Assembly: GCA_020721025.1 (NCBI GenBank)
Contig: DYNO01000126.1
Span: forward strand, 1-9,926
Direction: 5' to 3'
DNA: 9,926 nucleotides
DNA from: Thiomargarita sp.
GTDB lineage: Bacteria > Pseudomonadota > Gammaproteobacteria > Beggiatoales > Beggiatoaceae
Shown here one piece after another: positions 1 through 5,483 of the stretch; within the stretch, counting starts at the first letter, position 1; the number at the start of each line of letters is the position of its first letter. The notes below the pieces were generated by a model. It ran no database searches, was not told the origin of the DNA, and was given only the letters and a program-made list of their open reading frames with translations. The translations under genes and the position numbers were made by a program.

Positions 1-2382
1 TGCGAGTCCAGAATAATTCAACGCCACCGCTTGAATCTCTGGTTTTGCAGACTCCCGAATCACCGGCAACCATTGATCTAACAACAGTTGATATCTACCA
101 ATGCGATTAAAATAAGGCACAATGGTATTCAACGCAAACTCATTCGCCGCCTCTTGTAATTCAGCATAAACAAGGGCTTCGTGGGTGGCAATGGCTTGAT
201 CGAGCGTATCTCGTAAATTATCGAAAATCCAACGTTGATAATCCGCCGCCGTCCTGCGTAATTCCAACGGCAACGTGTCACGGGTATGCAACCATTCCGC
301 AACCAACGGCGTGATTTGATATTCCCATTCGGGCGAATCCGGCGACTGCTCCACTTCCACCAAGGACAGGGCAAGCAACCGTTTTAACAACTGCATCGGA
401 TGCGACAAATCCTTGGCAATGCGATTGATACCCGCCGCTGGCACTGCTGTTTGATACACTGGCAACCGTTGCAACAATATTTTTTCCTCAGCATTCAAAT
501 AATTGACCACCTGTTCGACTGCCATGAATGCCTGTAATTCCTCTTGAACCGTCGCAAGTTTTGCAAAAAATGCCGCTCGGTCAAAAGCCCGTTCCAATTC
601 CACCGCGTGATACAACTCTAACCCTTTGAAATTGCCGCCCAGTTTGCGATACAACAACCGCTGATCCTCAAGAGTGCGTCGCAGCGTGGTGCCCCGTTCC
701 TTGTCTAACTCCTTCAAATAACGCAAAAAATCGCCATAGTTCGGTCGATGCAAGACATGATGCTGGGGAGCTTTCCAATTCGGCACACACCAGCGCGAAG
801 TCAATAAAATCAACGGCGTTTGTAATCGTTGCGCCATGTTCAACCACGCCTGCACCCGCGCATCGGTCAACTCGCCATTTTCACCTTGCACACTTTCCAA
901 GTTATCGAAAAATAACACTAATTTCTGTTGCGACTGCTGCAATAACAACGACAAATACAACTGTGCCTCATGCTCTGGCGTTTTGCACCGAATTGATTGC
1001 CGATCCAACTGTTCTGACAATTCCGGCGACAAATGCAACGACGCAGTGAATAAAAACGTTTGCCAATCCGCATCTTGTGGACGAGCCGAATATGCCAACA
1101 CCAGATAACCCTGTGCATGTAACTTTTTCGCTAACTGTCCTGCCAATGCGGTTTTACCCTGTCCGCCCGCGCCGGTGATCAGCAACTGCTTGATTTGACG
1201 GTGTAACTGCCCCAATTCTCGCAACTCTTTACGCCGTCCGATGAACAATTTGGGCAACTTGATATTTTGCAGACTTTCGGTCAACAACACGCCCATTTTG
1301 CGCGGCGGCGGGATAAATTGCCAATCAATCAACGGGCGAAGCGGCTGCTGACTGATGAGCAACGGCAATGTCCATTGTCCATAACTTTTATTGACTTGCA
1401 CGCCAATTTCTCGCAATGTTCCCGCGATATTGGTGGCTGAAATTTTCTCCCGCGCCCGCTGAATTGCCACCTCCACCGGAAATTGCTGCACCAACGTCTC
1501 ACAAAATTGCGCTGCAAACACAATTCCCGCCACATCCGCCACCGATTCCCGCATTCCGATCACATGAGGCACGCCCACTTGCGCCAATCGTGTGGTTAAA
1601 CTGGCATTCAAATCATCCGAAGCCATTTTCCCTGACTGACACGCCGACAATACCACGCACTGCACCGCCGTCCCATAAAACAACTGTGCGATTTCCTGTC
1701 CGCTGTGTCGCTCACTCAATCCTGTTTCACTTTCAAACAAAAAATAGGCTTCGGCGGGCGCGTCACGGAAGGCTTCGGCGTGAAACTCCCCATGCCCACT
1801 CAAAAATACGAGATGAAACGGTTGCGAACGCAGGATATTTTTTAACGTTTCAAAACGTCCATCGTCTAAAATCGTTAATTGTACCTTGCCCTCATTTTCA
1901 GCATTGCCCAACGCTTCCAACACTTTCACCTGCTCGGTTTCCATATCGAGGCGGGCTCTTTCTGCCGGTAAATCATCTGGTTGCGTGACAAATAATAAAA
2001 CTTGCAACGGGCCCCGCGGGACATCGGTCAATGCGTTTGATTGCCACTGACGCGACACGGTATAAGCAGGATGTTTTGCTAAAAAGCCTTCGGTTGGATG
2101 ATACAAACATTCCCAAGGCAATGAAAACAAAGCGGGTTCATCCGTCGAAATCACAAGGGGTAAAACGTGTTGACCGGCGTGCTGCTTGGCGTGTACAAAG
2201 TTTTCATCTATTTTCAAGGCTTGCCACAGTGCAGCACCGATGAGTTGTAAGTTTTCCTGAGCCACGACATGATCATGGGCATATTGCAAACTCAATTGCC
2301 GCGCGGTGCGTTCTAAATCTGGATAAAGCGTTAAAATTTGTTTATCTGGATAAATCATCAAAGGTTCGGCGATGGGGAGCAT
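1..2382 (-). CDS. CHAT caspase-like protease fused to STAND/NB-ARC-type NTPase (C-terminus beyond window)
   Basis: The reading frame is open from ATG at 2382 to base 1, giving 794 residues with no stop; the 3' end is cut by the window. Residues about 75-345 form a CHAT (caspase-like) domain: the entry motif PWECLY (89-94), catalytic His197 in SGHGEF, nucleophile Cys248 in LSACQSG and a closing VPHVIGM block (271-277). Residues about 378-700 form a STAND P-loop NTPase: Walker A GAGGQGKT (404-411, Lys410), Walker B LVLFFDN (Asp493) and a sensor-like TSR (528-530), then a helical winged-helix-like part. From about 735 the chain is helical and probably enters TPR repeats outside the window. The start is supported by AGGA six bases upstream. 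By family knowledge such proteins are cytoplasmic switches in which a sensor region controls NTPase-driven oligomerisation and protease activation. A role in defence or programmed death is inference; the substrate is unknown. Both catalytic centres look intact. Confidence 0.9.
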   Translation of the reverse strand, partial: MLPIAEPLMIYPDKQILTLYPDLERTARQLSLQYAHDHVVAQENLQLIGAALWQALKIDENFVHAKQHAGQHVLPLVISTDEPALFSLPWECLYHPTEGFLAKHPAYTVSRQWQSNALTDVPRGPLQVLLFVTQPDDLPAERARLDMETEQVKVLEALGNAENEGKVQLTILDDGRFETLKNILRSQPFHLVFLSGHGEFHAEAFRDAPAEAYFLFESETGLSERHSGQEIAQLFYGTAVQCVVLSACQSGKMASDDLNASLTTRLAQVGVPHVIGMRESVADVAGIVFAAQFCETLVQQFPVEVAIQRAREKISATNIAGTLREIGVQVNKSYGQWTLPLLISQQPLRPLIDWQFIPPPRKMGVLLTESLQNIKLPKLFIGRRKELRELGQLHRQIKQLLITGAGGQGKTALAGQLAKKLHAQGYLVLAYSARPQDADWQTFLFTASLHLSPELSEQLDRQSIRCKTPEHEAQLYLSLLLQQSQQKLVLFFDNLESVQGENGELTDARVQAWLNMAQRLQTPLILLTSRWCVPNWKAPQHHVLHRPNYGDFLRYLKELDKERGTTLRRTLEDQRLLYRKLGGNFKGLELYHAVELERAFDRAAFFAKLATVQEELQAFMAVEQVVNYLNAEEKILLQRLPVYQTAVPAAGINRIAKDLSHPMQLLKRLLALSLVEVEQSPDSPEWEYQITPLVAEWLHTRDTLPLELRRTAADYQRWIFDNLRDTLDQAIATHEALVYAELQEAANEFALNTIVPYFNRIGRYQLLLDQWLPVIRESAKPEIQAVALNYSGLA

Positions 2383-2406
2383 GTGAATTCCTAATCTTGT
2401 AGTGTC

Positions 2407-2412
2407 ATCATA
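2407..2412 (-). promoter_or_regulatory. Possible -10 box for the CHAT-NTPase gene
   Basis: On the minus strand TATGAT (five of six matches to the consensus) ends 24 bases before the start codon at 2382, which would give a leader of under 20 bases. No good -35 hexamer lies at the right distance; the best is GAACCA. The hairpin immediately upstream would otherwise isolate this gene from the operon above it, so a promoter here is plausible but weakly supported. Confidence 0.3.
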
Positions 2413-2447
2413 AATTTACTTCGTTAAAATGGTTCAGATGATAATCG

Positions 2448-2482
2448 AAAACCTGTCAGGTTTTAAAAGTCTAACAGGTTTT
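2448..2482 (-). terminator. Hairpin terminator between zinc-ribbon gene and CHAT gene
   Basis: AAAACCTGT (2448-2456) pairs perfectly with ACAGGTTTT (2474-2482), a nine-pair stem with a 17-base loop. Part of the loop gives an alternative smaller palindrome (AAAACCTG with CAGGTTTT, 2448-2464). On the minus strand the stem ends in TTTT, 12 bases after the zinc-ribbon stop codon, as expected for an intrinsic terminator, although the GC core is short. It is related to the hairpin after rpoC at the right edge and may be a copy of a dispersed repeat. It could attenuate rather than fully stop transcription into the CHAT gene. Confidence 0.6.
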
Positions 2483-2494
2483 AACGCCTAAAAT

Positions 2495-2758
2495 TTATGG
2501 GAGCGGTCGAGTCGGAAACACTTTGTTGTCTAAACTTGCTGAGGGCGTTGTGGATGAATCACCCTGTCGAGAAATTGAGATTACTGACACTTCATCTGCG
2601 TACAATTCCAATTGACAGGATTGTTGACAGTGTGGACATGTCGTGGTTTCATAGACAATCCGCTTATCTTGATGTCTTGGTTCAACCACTTGAACTTCTT
2701 TAAAAAAATGTTCAGAGCAGTGATGACATTGAAACTGGACTTTCTTGAGTGTTGGCAT
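2495..2758 (-). CDS. Small zinc-ribbon protein, function unknown
   Basis: An 87-residue protein with two CxxC knuckles, Cys11/Cys14 (CHHC) and Cys41/Cys44 (CPHC), 26 residues apart, the layout of a single zinc ribbon; a further Cys48 follows. Between the knuckles is a mixed strand-like stretch, and after residue about 60 the chain becomes polar and low-complexity (Ser, Thr, Pro). There is no signal peptide or membrane segment, so it is probably cytoplasmic. A strong ribosome binding site, GGGAGGA, lies four bases before ATG and overlaps the stop codon of the upstream membrane-protein gene, so the two are surely one transcription unit, possibly translationally coupled. A hairpin follows the stop. 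I do not recognise a named family; zinc ribbons of this size bind nucleic acid or act as adaptors, but which applies here is not visible. Confidence 0.8.
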   Translation of the reverse strand: MPTLKKVQFQCHHCSEHFFKEVQVVEPRHQDKRIVYETTTCPHCQQSCQLELYADEVSVISISRQGDSSTTPSASLDNKVFPTRPLP

Positions 2759-2767
2759 AAATCCTCC

Positions 2768-3250
2768 CTAATAGAGTTTTAAAAAGCTGAATGGCATGGC
2801 AAGCAACGCAATTAAAAACAAGACGATGGCAAATAACAGACGATTTCTCTTGTAATGCGTGGAAACTTCATAAAATTCTTCGATAGTCAATCGGTTGAGA
2901 TCGGGTTGCGAATCAGTTTTGCGACGCGCGACAGTTTCCATCACATGATATTTTCTGGGGAAGAACGCGATCAAAGTGGCAATGAAAGCGAAAAACCAAC
3001 ACACTGCCATCACAATCATGACCCACCCATTGAGACTATCTCGTTGTTTCTCAAGTAAAAACGGTAGCAAGGTAAAATATGCGGCAAGCGTGGCTAATTC
3101 AATGGCGAACAACACTTTTGCCAATTCATCAAAACGTTCGCTTTGTTTGATTTTCTCTTGGGCGAAGGCTTGACGATACAACTGGTCAAATTCAGCCATT
3201 TCAGGCGTGACGGGTTGAGTACGACGGATTTCTGGGAGGGAATCGGGCAT
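2768..3250 (-). CDS. Three-helix membrane protein, PycTM-like architecture, function unknown
   Basis: Taken from ATG at 3250, this is a 160-residue protein. Residues 1-42 are polar and helical. Hydrophobic segments follow at about 43-63 and 73-94, then a charged stretch (PRKYHV at 95-100 onward, to about 135) rich in Arg, Lys and Glu, then a last hydrophobic helix at about 138-156 close to the C-terminus. Two helices, a basic cytoplasmic linker and one terminal helix recall the membrane effectors of Pycsar and related nucleotide-signalling defence systems. This is resemblance of layout only, and no nucleotide cyclase gene is in the window. The frame stays open to an ATG at 3358 (196 residues), but that start would leave only 11 bases before divergent ubiD and has no ribosome binding site. 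The 3250 start has AGAG seven bases upstream. Its stop overlaps the ribosome binding site of the zinc-ribbon gene. Confidence 0.75.
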   Translation of the reverse strand: MPDSLPEIRRTQPVTPEMAEFDQLYRQAFAQEKIKQSERFDELAKVLFAIELATLAAYFTLLPFLLEKQRDSLNGWVMIVMAVCWFFAFIATLIAFFPRKYHVMETVARRKTDSQPDLNRLTIEEFYEVSTHYKRNRLLFAIVLFLIALLAMPFSFLKLY

Positions 3251-3311
3251 GATGAAACTCTTTGAAAAGTGGGATATATTAACGTTATGGTAGTGCCACA
3301 GGAATAAGAAA

Positions 3312-3322
3312 GGTATAATACC
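3312..3322. promoter_or_regulatory. TATAAT-bearing dyad in the divergent ubiD / membrane-protein region
   Basis: The 119 bases between the start codons at 3250 and 3370 hold GGTATAATACC, a near-perfect palindrome. Read on the plus strand it contains TATAAT (3314-3319), a perfect -10 box 50 bases before ubiD. Read on the minus strand it gives TATTAT, five of six. Neither direction has a good -35 at 16-18 bases. A second plus-strand candidate is TTGAAA (3262-3267), 18 bases, TATGGT (3286-3291). One or both probably drive ubiD; assignment by eye is tentative. Confidence 0.4.
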
Positions 3323-3369
3323 AAAGATTAACTGATAAACTGAACGAATCGACTCCATTGTGAATTATC

Positions 3370-4842
3370 ATGCACTACAAAGATTTACGAGCATTCATTA
3401 CGAAATTAGAAGAATTAGGCGAATTAAAACGGGTGCGTTTAGAAGTCGATCCGTATTTAGAAATCACTGAAATTTGCGACCGAGTGTTGCGGGCTCAAGG
3501 ACCGGCATTGTTATTTGAACAGCCAAAAGGTCATCATATTCCGCTACTTGCCAATTTATTCGGTACGCCACAACGAGTCGCGCTGGGCATGGGACAAGAA
3601 TCGGTCAGTGCCTTGCGTGATGTCGGGAAATTGCTTGCTTTTCTCAAAGAACCAGAACCTCCGAAGGGTTTGCGAGATATGTGGGATAAATTGCCAATCT
3701 TCAAACAAGTCATGAACATGCCGGCAAAAGTGGTGAATTATCCGCCCTGTCAGGAAAATATGTTGCGTGGCGATGAAGTTGATTTGACGCAATTACCGAT
3801 ACAAACTTGTTGGATTGGCGACGTAGCACCGTTAATTACTTGGGGCTTAGTGATCACCAAGGGGCCCCACAAAGCGCGGCAAAATCTTGGCATTTACCGT
3901 CAACAACTGCTCGGCAGAAATAAGTTGATTATGCGTTGGTTAGCGCATCGCGGCGGGGCGTTGGATTTCCTAGAATGGCAAAAAACTCATCCACAACAAC
4001 CCTTTCCGATTGCTGTGGCGTTGGGCTGCGATCCTGCGACGATTTTGGCGGCGGTCACTCCCGTTCCAGATACTTTGTCAGAATACGCATTTGCTGGGTT
4101 ATTGCGTGGCAGTCGTAGCGAAGTAGCACAATGTAAATTACATCAGCTACAAGTGCCTGCCAGTGCTGAATTTATTCTCGAAGGTTTTATTTATCCGGGC
4201 GAAATGGCGGCAGAGGGGCCCTTTGGCGATCATACGGGTTATTACAACGAAGTTGATACTTTCCCAGTTTTCACAGTTGAATGTATCACCCATCGCAATT
4301 CTCCAATCTATCACAGCACTTACACCGGTCGTCCGCCCGATGAGCCGGCAATTTTGGGCGTGGCGTTAAATGAAGTTTTTGTGCCCATTCTACAAAAGCA
4401 ATTTCCTGAAATTATTGACTTTTATCTGCCACCGGAGGGCTGTTCTTACCGAATGGCGGTGGTAAGTATGCGAAAACAATATCCCGGTCATGCCAAGCGG
4501 GTGATGTTGGGGATTTGGTCATATTTGCGACAATTTATGTACACCAAATTTGTCATTGTCACCGATGATGATGTGAATGTGCGCGATTGGCAAGATGTGA
4601 TGTGGGCATTGACGACTCGTGTCGATCCCGTGCGTGATACGGTGTTGCTTGAAAATACGCCGATAGATTATTTGGATTTCGCCTCGCCAGTTTCTGGATT
4701 GGGCAGTAAGATGGGCATTGACGCAACGAATAAATGGCAAGGCGAAACGCAACGAGAATGGGGTACGCCGATCCGCCAATCCGCTGAAGTGAAACAAAAA
4801 GTTGATGATCTTTGGCAGAAAATACAGCAAGAATGGTTGTGA
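3370..4842 (+). CDS. ubiD: 3-octaprenyl-4-hydroxybenzoate decarboxylase UbiD
   Basis: UbiD decarboxylates 3-polyprenyl-4-hydroxybenzoate in ubiquinone (coenzyme Q) synthesis, using prenylated FMN made by UbiX. The 490-residue product matches E. coli UbiD (about 497 residues) end to end as I remember it, with the start three residues later. Expected active-site residues are all present by that alignment: metal ligands Asn172 (QNLGIYR) and Glu238 (DTLSEYA), cofactor-binding Arg177, and Glu282 and Asp287 in EGPFGDHTGYY, Asp287 being the catalytic acid. Other family blocks are RGGALD, YTGRPPDEP and the C-terminal DFASPVSGLGSKMG. The start at 3370 gives the family N-terminus (YKDLRAFI); no clear Shine-Dalgarno precedes it. 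The gene stands alone: it diverges from the membrane-protein gene and is separated from rpoC by 641 bases. ubiX is not in the window. Its presence implies respiratory metabolism with ubiquinone. Confidence 0.97.
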   Translation: MHYKDLRAFITKLEELGELKRVRLEVDPYLEITEICDRVLRAQGPALLFEQPKGHHIPLLANLFGTPQRVALGMGQESVSALRDVGKLLAFLKEPEPPKGLRDMWDKLPIFKQVMNMPAKVVNYPPCQENMLRGDEVDLTQLPIQTCWIGDVAPLITWGLVITKGPHKARQNLGIYRQQLLGRNKLIMRWLAHRGGALDFLEWQKTHPQQPFPIAVALGCDPATILAAVTPVPDTLSEYAFAGLLRGSRSEVAQCKLHQLQVPASAEFILEGFIYPGEMAAEGPFGDHTGYYNEVDTFPVFTVECITHRNSPIYHSTYTGRPPDEPAILGVALNEVFVPILQKQFPEIIDFYLPPEGCSYRMAVVSMRKQYPGHAKRVMLGIWSYLRQFMYTKFVIVTDDDVNVRDWQDVMWALTTRVDPVRDTVLLENTPIDYLDFASPVSGLGSKMGIDATNKWQGETQREWGTPIRQSAEVKQKVDDLWQKIQQEWL

Positions 4843-4924
4843 ATGGTTTAGAATGGCGCGAGTTTTTTATCTGATTTTTTGGTGAGATATTAACTCACAT
4901 CATGTCGTGGTGAGAAATAATTTC

Positions 4925-4992
4925 AAATAAAACAAAGAGATTCTCGTTCCCATGCGCCGGCGTGGGAATGCAGTCCAGACGCGCCAGCGTCA
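4925..4992 (+). repeat. Two-hairpin palindromic repeat, left copy
   Basis: This 68-base unit is matched in inverted orientation at 5093-5159. It folds into two hairpins: a nine-pair stem 4947-4955 with 4960-4968 (TTCCCATGC and GCGTGGGAA around a GCCG loop, one T-G wobble), and GACGC (4978-4982) with GCGTC (4987-4991). The outer part, AAATAAAACAAA, is AT-rich and unpaired. From memory, repeats of this kind are scattered through proteobacterial genomes and yield false peptide frames containing strings such as DAGASG and AGAWERE, which appear here on the minus strand. Confidence 0.85.
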
Positions 4993-5092
4993 TTTGATGG
5001 GTTGAACAATTTTATAGCCATCTTTCCATTTCGATATGAGAATAATCTTCTATCAACATGATGAAAATCAATCAGTTGAAAATCATGACTCG

Positions 5093-5159
5093 TGACGCTG
5101 GCGCGTCTGGACGGCATTCCAACGCGGCGCATTGGAACGAGGAACCGTTTGTTTTATTT
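5093..5159 (-). repeat. Two-hairpin palindromic repeat, right (inverted) copy
   Basis: Read on the minus strand this copy begins AAATAAAACAAA and ends GCGTCA, like the left copy. Both hairpins persist: the stem 5137-5129 with 5125-5117 and GACGC/GCGTC at 5094-5098 and 5103-5107. The fifth pair of the long stem is A-T here (5133 with 5121) but C-G in the left copy (4951 with 4964), a compensated change, and the T-G wobble is shared. The 10 or so bases between the AT-rich end and the first stem differ most between copies. Confidence 0.85.
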
Positions 5160-5263
5160 AATAAAAATTTACCATATTGTTATTTTGAGTCACAATTCCT
5201 TAAGTCAACGGTTTTGATTCAGAGCAAGGAAATGAGAATTGCCGTGATGATAATTTGACGTGA

Positions 5264-5292
5264 TTGCTATCTCACGCTAGTTCATGTAAAAT
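5264..5292 (+). promoter_or_regulatory. Candidate sigma-70 promoter for rpoC
   Basis: TTGCTA (5264-5269) and TAAAAT (5287-5292) are 17 bases apart and match the consensus at four and five of six positions. Transcription would begin near 5299, leaving a leader of about 185 bases before rpoC. Since no rpoB precedes rpoC, some promoter is needed in this region. This is the best pair I could find between the inverted repeats and the gene, but it is a by-eye call. Confidence 0.4.
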
Positions 5293-5483
5293 AGATCATT
5301 TATCTCGCATTTTTGCATATAACTCCAGTGAGTCACGTACATTGATGAATTCAGCGGATATTTCGTCGGGTGACGATAAGTAAAAATCGCTTGACTTTCG
5401 ACTACTTCACTGAAGTCCCACCAAAATTCGTTTGCATGAGGCGTTGTTCCGCTTCCTGCCCTCACTCTTAATTTTCTAATATT

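Larger units (their letters stand above)
4925..5159. mobile_element. Possible MITE-like element bounded by the inverted repeats
   Basis: The two 67-68 base repeats face each other across about 100 bases (4993-5092) with no coding capacity, making a 235-base unit with long terminal inverted repeats. This is the shape of a miniature inverted-repeat element or a paired REP/BIME-type insertion. The internal segment is AT-rich and carries TGAAAATCA twice (5062-5070, 5077-5085). No clear target-site duplication is visible at the outer ends, and no transposase is in the window, so two independent insertions are equally possible. Confidence 0.35.
4843..5483. other. 641-base region between ubiD and rpoC without a convincing gene
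   Basis: After the ubiD stop comes an AT-rich stretch with two T runs (4866-4870 and 4875-4880) but no strong GC hairpin before them, so no clear ubiD terminator. A weak hairpin (GTGAG 4882-4886 with CTCAC 4894-4898, alternatively 4894-4898 with 4910-4914) follows. The inverted-repeat pair occupies 4925-5159. From 5160 to 5483 lie a candidate promoter, a 13-base palindrome (ACTTCA-C-TGAAGT, 5404-5416) and little else. A 62-codon GTG-started minus-strand frame (5465-5277) exists without a good ribosome binding site and resembles nothing I know. Confidence 0.6.

Noticed and set aside
836..1108. 90-codon plus-strand frame rich in Cys and Asn
   Set aside because: It lies opposite the NTPase domain of the CHAT protein and reflects Leu/Gln-rich codons read in reverse.
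1416..1988. 190-codon plus-strand frame rich in Pro and His
   Set aside because: It is antisense to the CHAT domain, whose catalytic His and Cys motifs read cleanly on the minus strand. Its composition is that of a complementary-strand shadow.
3251..3358. 36-residue hydrophobic N-terminal extension of the membrane protein
   Set aside because: The upstream ATG has no ribosome binding site and would leave 11 bases to the divergent ubiD start, with no room for promoters. The hydrophobicity fits AT-rich intergenic DNA. The extension cannot be fully excluded.
4882..4914. Possible ubiD terminator hairpin
   Set aside because: The stems are only five pairs, two pairings compete, and no T run follows; the T runs lie before the hairpin rather than after it.
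4923..5258. Short frames on both strands (5132-4923 minus, 5058-5258 plus)
   Set aside because: Most of each frame is translation of the palindromic repeats (DAGASG strings), a well-known source of false gene calls.
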